This document shows, piece after piece, positions 48,929 through 57,681 of a stretch of 64,000 bases of DNA. Under the pieces are notes generated by a model. It was not told where the DNA came from and made no database searches. It worked only from the letters and a program-made list of their open reading frames with translations. The first letter of the stretch is position 1. Each line of letters begins with the position of its first letter. The stretch comes from Sphingomonas sp. PP-F2F-G114-C0414 (GTDB taxonomy: Bacteria; Pseudomonadota; Alphaproteobacteria; Sphingomonadales; Sphingomonadaceae), in the NCBI RefSeq assembly GCF_003688595.1, contig NZ_RCWT01000009.1, positions 496,001 to 560,000 on the forward strand, given 5' to 3'. The translations under genes were made by a program, and so were the position numbers.

Positions 48929-50138
48929 CGCCTTTGGCCGCGCCGCCGCTCGGGGGCAGAATGACCGAAACGACGGTGCCGACGCCGACCTGGCTCGCGA
49001 TGTCGAGCCGCCCGCGGTGACGCTCGACGATGTGCTTGACGATTGCCAACCCGAGCCCGGTGCCACCCAGCGACCGGCTGCGCCCCGCGTCGGCGCGATA
49101 GAAGCGTTCGGTCAGCCGCGGAATGTGCACCGCCGCGATCCCGTCGCCTTCGTCGCGGATCGACAATCGGATCATGCTCAGATCGTCGCGTTTCAGATCG
49201 ATCGAGACGGGCGTTCCCGCGCGACCGTATTTCATCGCATTTCCGATCAGGTTGTGGAGCATCTGCGACAGCTGGGCCTTGTCGCCGGATACCGGTGCGA
49301 GGCGGGGATCGATCGTCGCGACCAGATCGAGCCCGCGATCGCCCGCGGCATCGACCACCTCCGCGCAGACGTCGGTGACCAACTGCGCGAGGTTGACCGC
49401 CTGATCGGGCAGGCGGAACTTCTCCGCCTCGATCCGGCTCAACGAGATCAGGTCCTCGACCAGCCGCTGCATCCGTCGCGCCTCGTCGTCCATCACCTTC
49501 AGGAAGCGCGCACGGACCTCGGCATCCTCGCCGGCCTCGTCACGCAACGTTTCGATGAAGCCGAGGATCGACGCGAGCGGCGTGCGGAGTTCGTGGCTGG
49601 CATTGGCGACGAAATCGATCCGCATCCGCTCGGCCGCGTAGTTGCCGGTCTGGTCGACGAGGTGGACGATCCGCTGGCCGTCCGACGCCTCGCCGAGCCG
49701 CATCTCCCAGCGCTGGTCGCGCGTCCCGAGCCCGACGAGTTCGATCGGCCGCTCGCCGTCGATCGGTCCCGGCGTGCCGAGTCGCTCGGCGGCGGCGGGA
49801 TGGCGGATCGCGACGCGTGCATCCTCGCCGAGAATGTGCGCGCCGAGCAACGTCCGCGCCGCGCTGTTGGCCAGCGTAACCCGCCCGTCCTGGACCAGCA
49901 TCACCGGCGCGACGATCGCGTCGAGCACTTCGTCCATCACCGAGGGCACGGCGGACAGGGTGTCGTCCGGGGTGGGCGCTTCGTCCCCGGTACCGGCGGC
50001 CACCAGCGCGGCGGCGACGCCCCCGACCACCGCGACGATCGCGCCCTGGATATCGCGCGTGATAACGAACACCGCGACCGAGGCGACGATGACGACGACG
50101 ATCGCCCAGAAGGTACGCAGGCCAAATCCGGAAAGCAT
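48912..50138 (-). CDS. phoR: Phosphate regulon sensor kinase PhoR
   Basis: 408 residues. N-terminal membrane helices (TFWAIVVVIVASVAVFVIT; GAIVAVVGGVAAALVAAG), PAS-like domain, dimerisation helix with His in NASHELRTPLASI, and HATPase domain (NLIGNAMKYG; DEGDGIA; GGTGLGLAIVKH). It (de)phosphorylates PhoB according to phosphate status signalled by PstSCAB-PhoU. ATG 50138 has GGAG 7 nt upstream. First gene of the cluster. Confidence 0.94.
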   Translation of the reverse strand: MLSGFGLRTFWAIVVVIVASVAVFVITRDIQGAIVAVVGGVAAALVAAGTGDEAPTPDDTLSAVPSVMDEVLDAIVAPVMLVQDGRVTLANSAARTLLGAHILGEDARVAIRHPAAAERLGTPGPIDGERPIELVGLGTRDQRWEMRLGEASDGQRIVHLVDQTGNYAAERMRIDFVANASHELRTPLASILGFIETLRDEAGEDAEVRARFLKVMDDEARRMQRLVEDLISLSRIEAEKFRLPDQAVNLAQLVTDVCAEVVDAAGDRGLDLVATIDPRLAPVSGDKAQLSQMLHNLIGNAMKYGRAGTPVSIDLKRDDLSMIRLSIRDEGDGIAAVHIPRLTERFYRADAGRSRSLGGTGLGLAIVKHIVERHRGRLDIASQVGVGTVVSVILPPSGGAAKGAVIKG

Positions 50139-50254
50139 GGTGATCTCCAAGGCGCGCGGACGGGGCGCGCACCCGTCCTAGTTCGGTACGATCAGTGCGG
50201 CTATATTGTCAGCGCTTCAGGATTGTGAAAGGGCTTGGGAATAACAGGGGCATC

Positions 50255-50686
50255 ATGAGCGACGATACGCGACCAGAGCAGGATCCGGCCATGATCCCGG
50301 AGCACCGCGAGGACGGCGTGCCGACGCGTCGTCGCGTCCTGGCGCTCGGCGCGGTGACGGCGGGTGCGGTCGTGTCGATCCGGCCCGCGCTCGCGCAGAC
50401 CGCCGGTTCAGTGCTCAACTGCGAAATCCCGGTGCCTGATCCGGGCCGCGCCGGCAGCTATATCGACGCGAACGGCAGGGTCGTTCCAGCGCGCACCAAG
50501 GGAGCGTTCCCTTCGTCGTCGCGCCCGTTCAAGGGCGAAGAGGTCAAGCGATCGATGGCGACCGGCAGGAGCCTGCCCGGGACCGATTCCGAGCGTAGCC
50601 GAGCCTATGTGAATTATATCCGCCGGTTGCAGCGCGGCCAGGGCGGCTTCACCTGCTTTGCCTCGTTGCAGATGCCGCGCGCCTGA
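50255..50686 (+). CDS. Small Tat-exported protein heading the HprK-related cassette
   Basis: 143 residues. The N-terminus has a twin-arginine signal: TRRRVLALGAVTAGAVV with a likely cleavage after ALA at residue 47. The mature part of about 96 residues has two cysteines (VLNCEIPVPDP; GFTCFASLQ) and a basic, Tyr/Arg-rich C-terminal stretch (AYVNYIRRLQRGQGG). It ends 4 nt before the PqqD-like start, so the two are co-translated. I recognise no family. It could be the exported substrate of the cassette; that is inference. Confidence 0.7.
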   Translation: MSDDTRPEQDPAMIPEHREDGVPTRRRVLALGAVTAGAVVSIRPALAQTAGSVLNCEIPVPDPGRAGSYIDANGRVVPARTKGAFPSSSRPFKGEEVKRSMATGRSLPGTDSERSRAYVNYIRRLQRGQGGFTCFASLQMPRA

Positions 50687-50690
50687 GACC

Positions 50691-50966
50691 GTGGACGACG
50701 CGGTCTATCGAGCGCCGCCGACCGACGGATTGCTGATCGCGCCGCTCGACGAATTCACCGCGGTCTATCACCGGGCGTCGGGGATCACGCATCTGCTGAC
50801 CGAACCCGCGCCGCAGATCCTGGCCGTGCTGTGTGAGGGCGGACTATCGCTCGATGCGCTGCTCGATCGGCTGGGGCAGGACTATGACCTGAGCGACGGA
50901 ACGCGCGAGGCGTTGGCGGCGCGGCTCGACGAACTGGTCGAAGCCGGACTGGTCGAGGCGGCGTGA
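50691..50966 (+). CDS. PqqD-like peptide chaperone of the HPr-rel-A system
   Basis: 91 residues, GTG start. The fold is that of PqqD/RiPP recognition elements: LIAPLDEFTAVYHRASGITHLLTEPAPQIL followed by a winged-helix C-terminus with ALAARLDELVEAGLVEAA. PqqD proteins bind leader peptides for modifying enzymes. With the next gene it matches the combination called the HPr-rel-A system (HprK-related kinase A plus PqqD family chaperone), whose substrate is unknown. Confidence 0.75.
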   Translation: MDDAVYRAPPTDGLLIAPLDEFTAVYHRASGITHLLTEPAPQILAVLCEGGLSLDALLDRLGQDYDLSDGTREALAARLDELVEAGLVEAA

Positions 50967-51823
50967 GGCACGCGTTTGCCGTGCGCATCGGCCCGATCGG
51001 GTTCCGCATCGGCTCCGACTGGCGGTCGCCGATCGCGCAGCTGGAGACGCTGTATCGCAACTACCCCAAGCCGACCGACGGCGTGCCGGACTTCACCGTG
51101 CGCCTTTTTGCGCGCCGACCCTGGCGGCGGCTCATCCGCCCCTCGGTCGAGATCGGCGGCGACTACATGCTGCCCGAAGCGGCGCCGTTGCCGTTGCGGC
51201 AGGGTCTGCTCGCGGCCGAGATGGCGATGAACCTCCAGATGGCGCTGGGCGCGCGGCGGTATCTATTGATCCACGCATCGGCGGTCGAGCGCGATGGGCG
51301 GGCGGTGTTGATGACGGGGATTTCGGGGGCGGGGAAGTCGACGCTGGCGACCCTGCTCGCGGCGAAGGGGTGGCGCTTCATGGGCGACGAGTTCGCGCTG
51401 CTCGATCCGGCGACCGGACTGGTCCACGCGTTTCCGCGCCTGATCAGCCTGAAGAACGAAGCGGTCGCCGCGGCCGAGGCGGCATGGCCCGACGCGCGAA
51501 TGGGACCGCTGATGCCGGCGACGCCGAAGGGCGACATTCGCCATATGGTTCCGGATGCAGGCGCGATCGCGGCGATGGACGTTCCAGCGCGCCCGGCGTT
51601 GCTGGTATTCCCTCGCTACGGGTTCGAGGCGGAAACGCGACCGGTGCCGCCGGCCGAGGCGTTCGTGCGGATGACGCAGGCGTCGACCAATTACGTTGCG
51701 CTGGGCGAGGCCGGGTTCCGTGCGCTGACCGGCCTGATCGCGGGGGTTCCCTCAGTGGCAATCGACTATCCCGACGGGGCGAGCGCGATCGAGCAGGTCG
51801 AGGCGCTGTGGGCCGCACTGTGA
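50963..51823 (+). CDS. HprK-related kinase A
   Basis: 286 residues, GTG start overlapping the PqqD-like stop (GTGA). It has the HPr-kinase-like P-loop GISGAGKST (Lys125), preceded by IHASAVERDGRAVLM, and GDEFALLD as a Walker B-like site. The HPr kinase C-terminal signature is absent and no HPr gene is near. Relatives phosphorylate peptides, for example in lasso-peptide pathways, so a peptide or protein Ser/Thr may be the target. That is inferred. Confidence 0.8.
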   Translation: MRHAFAVRIGPIGFRIGSDWRSPIAQLETLYRNYPKPTDGVPDFTVRLFARRPWRRLIRPSVEIGGDYMLPEAAPLPLRQGLLAAEMAMNLQMALGARRYLLIHASAVERDGRAVLMTGISGAGKSTLATLLAAKGWRFMGDEFALLDPATGLVHAFPRLISLKNEAVAAAEAAWPDARMGPLMPATPKGDIRHMVPDAGAIAAMDVPARPALLVFPRYGFEAETRPVPPAEAFVRMTQASTNYVALGEAGFRALTGLIAGVPSVAIDYPDGASAIEQVEALWAAL

Positions 51824-52797
51824 CCGATGCCCGCATGCTCTCGCGCGCGCTTGCCGATCCGGCCAGCGTCGTCGGGCTCGATGCGGATGGCTGGACGGCC
51901 TTGCTGGCGATGGCGCGCGCCGAGCAGTTGATCGGGACGCTGGCCACCCGCCTCGACGGTCTGCCAATGCCTGGCGCGGTAAGGACGATCCTGGCAGACG
52001 CGCGCGCCTCTGCCGAGCAGGGCCGGCGCGTCGCGCTCTGGGAAGCGGAGATGGCGCGGCGGGCGCTCGCCGCGGTCGACTGCCCGGTCGTGCTGTTGAA
52101 GGGGACCGCGTTCGTCGCGGCGGGATTGTCGGCGGGGCAGGGGCGGTCGATCGGCGATCTCGACATCCTGGTGCCGCGCGCGTCGCTCGATGCGGTCGAG
52201 GCGGCGTTGCTGGCGGCGGGCTGGGAATGGGTGAAGCCCGATCCGTATGACGACGTCTATTACCGGCGCTGGATGCACGAACTCCCGCCGCTGATCCACC
52301 GCGAGCGCGACCGGATGATCGACGTGCACCACACGATCCTGCCGCTCACCGCGCGGGTCACGCCAGAGGCGCCGGCGCTGATCGAAGGCAGCGTGGCGCT
52401 GGAGAACGGACTGCGCACGCTGTCGCCGAACGGAATGATCGTCCATGCCGCGGCGCATCTGTTCGCGGACGGCGATCTGGCGGGCGGCTTGCGTAATCTG
52501 TGGGATATCCGGTGCCTGGTCGACGAGTTCGGGACCGATGGGCTCGAGGCGGATGCACGTCGGCACGGCCTGCACGAACAGGTGGCGCGGTCGCTACGGC
52601 TGGTCGACGCGCTGTTCGGTACGGGCGACGTGCGCGGTATCGATCGCCTCTATGTCCGCCGCCTTACCGCACGCGATGGCTGGGGCAGGCCGACGCGACC
52701 GATCACGCGGCTCGCCTTCTACATCCGCTCGCACTGGTTGCGGATGCCGCCGGCAATGCTCGCACGGCATCTCTGGACCAAGTTCCGCAAGGGTTAG
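51820..52797 (+). CDS. Nucleotidyltransferase family protein (NTP_transf_5 type)
   Basis: 325 residues, GTG start overlapping the kinase stop (GTGA). Catalytic-looking motif SIGDLDILV with Asp113 and Asp115, preceded by VVLLKGTAF, and a downstream DVHHTILP. This is the pattern of uncharacterised nucleotidyltransferases found with HprK-like kinases in exopolysaccharide and RiPP clusters. It may add a nucleotide or sugar-phosphate to the product of the kinase step. Last gene of the cassette. Confidence 0.78.
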   Translation: MTDARMLSRALADPASVVGLDADGWTALLAMARAEQLIGTLATRLDGLPMPGAVRTILADARASAEQGRRVALWEAEMARRALAAVDCPVVLLKGTAFVAAGLSAGQGRSIGDLDILVPRASLDAVEAALLAAGWEWVKPDPYDDVYYRRWMHELPPLIHRERDRMIDVHHTILPLTARVTPEAPALIEGSVALENGLRTLSPNGMIVHAAAHLFADGDLAGGLRNLWDIRCLVDEFGTDGLEADARRHGLHEQVARSLRLVDALFGTGDVRGIDRLYVRRLTARDGWGRPTRPITRLAFYIRSHWLRMPPAMLARHLWTKFRKG

Positions 52798-52807
52798 GGC
52801 GCCAGAC

Positions 52808-53167
52808 CTACGGTAACCGCGCCCCGCGCTGGCGCCGCACGGCCCAGACGATCAGCAGCACGACCGTGATCGCAAACGTATCCGCGATCCAGTCGTGGAT
52901 ATCGCAATCGCGGTGCAGCGACGGGATCGACTGCAGCACCTCGATCAGCGCGCCGAGAAACGAGAATCGCTCGCCGATCCGCGACAGCTTGGCGGTCGGA
53001 TACGCGAACGCCGCCAGCAGCGACATCGTCGCGAACGCGAGCATATGCTCGAACTTGTCGCCGAACTGGTCGATCGGCATGTGCGGCGGCTTGGGCAGCA
53101 ACGCCATCGTCACCGCGAACACGATCGCCAAGACCAGCGCGATGCGGAGAAACAGCGGCCGGTTCAT
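52808..53167 (-). CDS. VanZ-like membrane protein
   Basis: 119 residues with four hydrophobic segments. The VanZ pattern is visible: LPKPPHMPIDQFGDKFEHMLAFATMSLLAAFAYP, then IEVLQSIPSLHRDCDIHDWIADTF. The family is named for a teicoplanin-resistance protein, but most members have no known role. The start overlaps the gph stop (ATGA). Converges on the nucleotidyltransferase gene with 10 nt between. Confidence 0.82.
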   Translation of the reverse strand: MNRPLFLRIALVLAIVFAVTMALLPKPPHMPIDQFGDKFEHMLAFATMSLLAAFAYPTAKLSRIGERFSFLGALIEVLQSIPSLHRDCDIHDWIADTFAITVVLLIVWAVRRQRGARLP

Positions 53168-53847
53168 GCGCCGAGCCTTTCGAGCGTCGGCAGCAATTCG
53201 GCATAGCCGTCGATCACCGCGTCGGCGCCAAGCTCCTCGACCGGCTGCATCAGGAAGCCGAAGCTGCACGCGATCGTTGGCAGCCCCGCCGCCTGTCCCG
53301 CCTGGATATCGAAGATCGAATCGCCGACGAACGCGGCGCGTCCGCTGCCGCTCCCGCTTTCCCGGCAAAGTCGGACCATCTCATGGATCGGCATCGGCGA
53401 CGGCTTCGACTCGGCCAGCGTATCGCCGCCGAGGATGCACGCGAACCGATCGGTCAGGCCGAGCTGGTCGAGGACGGTCCGCGCGAACCGTTCGATCTTG
53501 TTGGTGACGATCCCCAGCGTCACGCCGTTCGCCGCCAGCGCATCGACCGCCTCGATGACGCCCGGGTACGGCTTGGTCAGCACGCAGATGTTCGCCTCGT
53601 AATAGGCGAGCAGCTTGGCGTGCAGCGTGTCGAGCATCGCCTCGTCATAGCCGCCGGTCGCGGTCAGGCCCTGCTTGAGCATATGCCGCGCGCCGCCACC
53701 GATCATCGGCTTGACCTGCTCGACGCTCAATTCCGGGCGACCGGCCGTAATCAGCGCGTGGTTGACCGCGGCGGCCAGGTCGCCGCTGGTATCGAGAAGC
53801 GTACCGTCGAGGTCGAACCCGACGATATCGAAAGAAAAATACGTCAT
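53164..53847 (-). CDS. gph: Phosphoglycolate phosphatase (HAD family)
   Basis: 227 residues. HAD motifs: DLDGTLLDTSGD (nucleophile and acid Asp), TNK (motif II), K in AESKPSP (motif III) and VGDSIFDIQAG (motif IV). A C1 helical cap holds IGGGARHML. It removes 2-phosphoglycolate formed by DNA repair or oxygenation. Divergent from glmU with 62 nt between starts. Other small phosphate esters could be the true substrate. Confidence 0.85.
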   Translation of the reverse strand: MTYFSFDIVGFDLDGTLLDTSGDLAAAVNHALITAGRPELSVEQVKPMIGGGARHMLKQGLTATGGYDEAMLDTLHAKLLAYYEANICVLTKPYPGVIEAVDALAANGVTLGIVTNKIERFARTVLDQLGLTDRFACILGGDTLAESKPSPMPIHEMVRLCRESGSGSGRAAFVGDSIFDIQAGQAAGLPTIACSFGFLMQPVEELGADAVIDGYAELLPTLERLGA

Positions 53848-53909
53848 TGCAGCTACGCCTGCCAGCGGCGCTATGGAATTGGCAAGGCTTTCGTGGCAGC
53901 GATCCTTCC

Positions 53910-55304
53910 ATGATGACGCATTCCAACGACCAACCGTTTTCGGCGCCTTCCCCCGCACACCCGATTGCGGTCGTTATTCTTGCCGCTGGTAAGGGCACGC
54001 GGATGAAATCGGACCTGCACAAGGTCCTCCACCCGATCGCCGGGCGGCCGATGCTGCTGCATCTGGTCGCAAGCGCAGCCGCGCTGCATCCGGCAAAAAC
54101 CGTCGTGGTGACAGGCGCAGGGCGCGAGCAGGTCGAGGCGGCGGTCGCACCGCTCGGTATTTCCACCGCGCTCCAGGCGGAGCAGCTCGGCACGGGCCAT
54201 GCGGTCGCGCAGGCTCGCGACGCGCTGGCGGGGTTCGAGGGCGACGTCCTGATCCTCTACGGCGACGTGCCGCTGGTCACCGCGGCGACGATGCAGCGGA
54301 TGATCGACCGGTTGCACGGTGACGACATGCCCGCCGTCGTCGTGCTCGGCTTTCGCCCCGCAGATCCCGGCGCCTATGGTCGCGTGATCGCCGACGCCGC
54401 GGGCCGGATGGATCGGATCGTCGAGTACAAGGACGCGTCGGAGGCGGAACGCGCGGTGACGCTGTGCAATTCCGGGCTGATGGCGGTGCACTCGACCGAC
54501 CTGTTCGCGCTGCTCGACCGGCTCGGCAACGACAATGCGGCAGGCGAATATTATCTCACCGATATCGTCGGGCTGTCGGGCGCGGACGGCCGCTCGTCCG
54601 CGGTGATCGAGACCGGCGCGGACGAAGTCGCCGGCGTCAACAGCCGCGGTGAACTCGCCGGTGTCGAGGGCGCCTGGCAGGCGACGCGGCGCGCGCAGGC
54701 GATGGCGGACGGCGCGACGTTGATCGCGCCCGACACCGTTTGGTTCTCACACGACACGCAGATCGGCCGGGACGTCGTGATCGAGCCCAACGTCGTCTTC
54801 GGTCCCGGCGCGCTCATCGCGGACGGCGCGACGATCCATGCGTTCAGCCACGTCGAAGGCGCCACCGTCGGCAAGGGCGCCAATGTCGGGCCTTTCGCGC
54901 GCCTCCGCCCCGGCGCGGACCTCCGTGCGGACGCCAAGGTCGGCAATTTCGTCGAGATCAAGAAGGCGATCATCGGCGAGGGCGCGAAGGTCAGCCACCT
55001 CACCTATATCGGCGACGCTGACATCGGCGCGGGCGCGAACATCGGCGCGGGGACGATCACCTGCAACTATGACGGATATTTCAAATACCGGACCGTCGTC
55101 GGCGAGGGCGCGTTCATCGGCTCGAATTCCGCGCTGGTCGCGCCCGTGACCATCGGCGCAGGCGCGATCGTTGCAGCCGGGTCGGTGGTGACGCAGGACG
55201 TGGAGGCCGATGCGCTGGCGCTGGTGCGTCCGCCGCAGACCTCGAAGCCAGGTTGGGCAGCGCGCTTCCGCGAGAAGATGATCGCACGCAAGGCTGCTCG
55301 ATGA
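53910..55304 (+). CDS. glmU: Bifunctional N-acetylglucosamine-1-phosphate uridyltransferase / glucosamine-1-phosphate acetyltransferase
   Basis: 464 residues. Uridyltransferase domain with LAAGKGTRMKSDLHKVLHPI, EQLGTGHAVAQA and YGDVPLV. The C-terminal left-handed beta-helix has hexapeptide repeats (IGAGANIGAGTITCNYDG; VGEGAFIGSNSALVAPV). It makes UDP-GlcNAc for peptidoglycan and lipopolysaccharide. The start is ATG 53910 or 53913; neither has a strong Shine-Dalgarno. It precedes glmS by 40 nt, giving a UDP-GlcNAc operon. Confidence 0.95.
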   Translation: MMTHSNDQPFSAPSPAHPIAVVILAAGKGTRMKSDLHKVLHPIAGRPMLLHLVASAAALHPAKTVVVTGAGREQVEAAVAPLGISTALQAEQLGTGHAVAQARDALAGFEGDVLILYGDVPLVTAATMQRMIDRLHGDDMPAVVVLGFRPADPGAYGRVIADAAGRMDRIVEYKDASEAERAVTLCNSGLMAVHSTDLFALLDRLGNDNAAGEYYLTDIVGLSGADGRSSAVIETGADEVAGVNSRGELAGVEGAWQATRRAQAMADGATLIAPDTVWFSHDTQIGRDVVIEPNVVFGPGALIADGATIHAFSHVEGATVGKGANVGPFARLRPGADLRADAKVGNFVEIKKAIIGEGAKVSHLTYIGDADIGAGANIGAGTITCNYDGYFKYRTVVGEGAFIGSNSALVAPVTIGAGAIVAAGSVVTQDVEADALALVRPPQTSKPGWAARFREKMIARKAAR

Positions 55305-55344
55305 AGTTCGCAAGCGAAATCCTGTTTCCCCGGAGTATGATCTG

Positions 55345-57168
55345 ATGTGCGGCATCGTTGGAATTTTGAGCGGCGAAGACGTCGCAGGTCGGTTGCTCGA
55401 CGGCCTGAAACGGCTTGAATATCGGGGCTATGATTCTGCGGGCATCGCCACCGACAATGACGGCGCGATCGAGCGGCGTCGGGCGTCGGGCAAGCTGGTC
55501 AATCTCGCCAACGAACTCGCCGCACATCCGCTGCCCGGCAAGACCGGGATCGCCCACACCCGCTGGGCCACGCATGGCGGCCCGACCACCAACAACGCGC
55601 ATCCGCACGCCACCGGCGAAGTCGCGGTGGTTCACAACGGCATCATCGAGAACTTCAAGCCGCTGCGCGACGAACTGATCGCACGCGGCCGGACCTTCAC
55701 CAGCGAGACCGACACCGAAGTCGTCGCGCATCTCGTCAGCGAGAAGATCGAGGCGGGCATGGACCCGGTATCGGCCGTCCGCGAGATCCTGCCGCGCCTT
55801 CACGGAGCGTTCGCGCTCGCGATCCTGTTCCGCCAGCATCCCGACCTGCTGATCGGCGCGCGCCTCGGTTCGCCTCTGGTCGTCGGTCACGGCGAGGGCG
55901 AGATGTATCTTGGCTCAGACGCGCTCGCGCTCGCGCCGCTGACGCAGCGGATCGCGTATCTCGACGAGGGTGACTGGGTCGTGCTGACCCGTGACGGTGC
56001 GCAGGTCTACGACCGGGACAATGCTCCTGTCGAGCGCGCGATCACGCTGTCCGGGATCACCGGCGAGGTGATCTCGAAGGGCAACCACAAGCATTACATG
56101 CTCAAGGAGATCTACGAGCAGCCGATCGTCGTTGCGCAGACGCTCCGCTCGTACCTCAAGCGGATGGAAGGCGAGGTCTCGCTGCCGATCCCAGAGTTCG
56201 ATCTGTCCACGATCAAGCGCGTGACGATCGTCGCATGCGGGACGAGCTTCTACGCCGGCATGGTCGCTAAATACTGGTTCGAACAGTTCGCGCGCGTCCC
56301 CGTCGACCTCGATGTCGCGTCCGAGTTCCGCTACCGCGCGCCGGTGATGGAAGACGGCGGCCTCGCGCTGTTCATCTCGCAGTCGGGCGAGACCGCGGAC
56401 ACGCTGGCGGCGCTGCGCCACGCGAAGGCCGAGGGCCAGAAGATCGCGGTCGTCGTCAACGTGCCGACCAGCTCGATGGCGCGCGAGGCGGATTTGCTGC
56501 TGCCGACGCATGCCGGCCCCGAGATCGGCGTCGCCTCGACCAAGGCGTTCACCTGCCAGCTCGCGGTGCTTGCCGCACTCGCCGCCAACCTGGCGCGCGC
56601 GAAGGGTTTGCTGACAAGGGACCAGGAGCGCGAGATCGTCCGCCACCTCGCCGAGGCACCCGCCGCGCTCAACGGCGCGCTCGCGTATGACGAAGCGATC
56701 GAGGCGATGGCGCACAACATCGCCAGCGCGCGCGACGTGCTGTATCTCGGCCGCGGGACGGATTACCCGCTGGCGCTCGAGGGCGCGCTGAAGCTGAAGG
56801 AAATCAGCTACATCCACGCCGAGGGCTATGCCGCCGGCGAGATGAAGCACGGCCCGATCGCGCTGATCGACGAGCACGTCCCCGTCATCGTCATCGCACC
56901 GTCGGGCCCGCTGTTCGACAAGACGGTGAGCAACATGCAGGAAGTCATGGCACGCGGCGGCAAGGTCGTGCTGATCTCGGATTACGACGGCATCCAGGCG
57001 GCCGGCGAAGGCTGCATGGCGACGATCACCATGCCCAAGGTCCACCCACTGATCGCGCCTTTGGTGTACGCGGTGCCGGTGCAGTTGCTGGCGTATCACG
57101 TGGCGGTGCTCAAGGGCACGGATGTCGATCAACCGCGGAATCTCGCGAAGAGCGTGACGGTCGAGTAA
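55345..57168 (+). CDS. glmS: Glucosamine-6-phosphate synthase (isomerizing)
   Basis: 607 residues, the usual length. The N-terminal Cys2 (MCGIVGIL) is the glutaminase nucleophile once Met is removed. Two SIS domains bind fructose-6-phosphate (VACGTSFYAGMVAKYWFE; SQSGETADTLAAL), and the C-terminus ends QPRNLAKSVTVE. It makes glucosamine-6-phosphate from fructose-6-phosphate and glutamine. No glmS ribozyme is visible upstream. Confidence 0.97.
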   Translation: MCGIVGILSGEDVAGRLLDGLKRLEYRGYDSAGIATDNDGAIERRRASGKLVNLANELAAHPLPGKTGIAHTRWATHGGPTTNNAHPHATGEVAVVHNGIIENFKPLRDELIARGRTFTSETDTEVVAHLVSEKIEAGMDPVSAVREILPRLHGAFALAILFRQHPDLLIGARLGSPLVVGHGEGEMYLGSDALALAPLTQRIAYLDEGDWVVLTRDGAQVYDRDNAPVERAITLSGITGEVISKGNHKHYMLKEIYEQPIVVAQTLRSYLKRMEGEVSLPIPEFDLSTIKRVTIVACGTSFYAGMVAKYWFEQFARVPVDLDVASEFRYRAPVMEDGGLALFISQSGETADTLAALRHAKAEGQKIAVVVNVPTSSMAREADLLLPTHAGPEIGVASTKAFTCQLAVLAALAANLARAKGLLTRDQEREIVRHLAEAPAALNGALAYDEAIEAMAHNIASARDVLYLGRGTDYPLALEGALKLKEISYIHAEGYAAGEMKHGPIALIDEHVPVIVIAPSGPLFDKTVSNMQEVMARGGKVVLISDYDGIQAAGEGCMATITMPKVHPLIAPLVYAVPVQLLAYHVAVLKGTDVDQPRNLAKSVTVE

Positions 57169-57205
57169 CGCGCGGCATGGTTAGGGTTGGTACACCCAAC
57201 CCCAG

Positions 57206-57314
57206 ACACCACCCCGGCGAAGGCCGGGGCCCAGTTGGGTGACGGTAGTAACGACGGATGGTCCGCTGTTACGACGACCTTTCCAACTGGGCCCCGGCCT
57301 TCGCCGGGGTGGTG
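57206..57314. repeat. REP-like inverted repeat, GGCGAAGGCC family
   Basis: Perfectly complementary arms of about 32 bp, built from ACCCCGGCGAAGGCCGGGG + CCCAGTTGG, enclose about 45 nt. It begins 38 nt after glmS, in the glmS-gcvT gap. Confidence 0.88.
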
Positions 57315-57429
57315 CTTTCCTCTCAGGTCGAGCAGGCGTTTTCTCCTCGAATCCCAAACCCTCGATTGACTAAGATTGTGCGCCGCGTCACAACTCGCGG
57401 CGTCGATGTCGGGCAACTGGCATGGCACC

Positions 57430-57630
57430 GCGCGGGAGAGCGTTTCCGGTCCTTTCAGGGCTGATGGAACCGCCGAAGGAGCAACCACCCCGGAATCTCT
57501 CAGGCACCAGAGACCGCGCGGGGCTGATCGACACTCTGGAAAGCGTCCTGGCCTCGCGCCGAGGGCCACCGAAGGGGTAAGCGCTGGACAAGTCCCGCGC
57601 GAAAGCTCTCAGGTCCCGTGACAGAGGGGG
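57430..57630 (+). promoter_or_regulatory. Tandem glycine riboswitch controlling gcvT operon
   Basis: Two gcvT-type aptamers in a row. The first (57430-57521) has CGCGGGAGAGCG, the CCGCCGAAGGAGCAA core and TCTCAGGCACCAGAGACC. The second (57522-57630) has CACTCTGGAAAGCG, GCCACCGAAGGGGTAAG and CTCTCAGGTCCCGTGACAGAG. This paired arrangement is the known cooperative glycine sensor, normally turning the cleavage system on. About 50 nt separate it from the gcvT start. Confidence 0.93.
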
Positions 57631-57681
57631 TTCGGATCGTTGCACCCATTGGTGCCGCGCGCCCCTTCGACGGAGACGACC

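Noticed and set aside
55305..55344. glmS ribozyme upstream of glmS
   Set aside because: Only 40 nt separate glmU from glmS, too short for the ribozyme, which is mainly found in Gram-positive bacteria.
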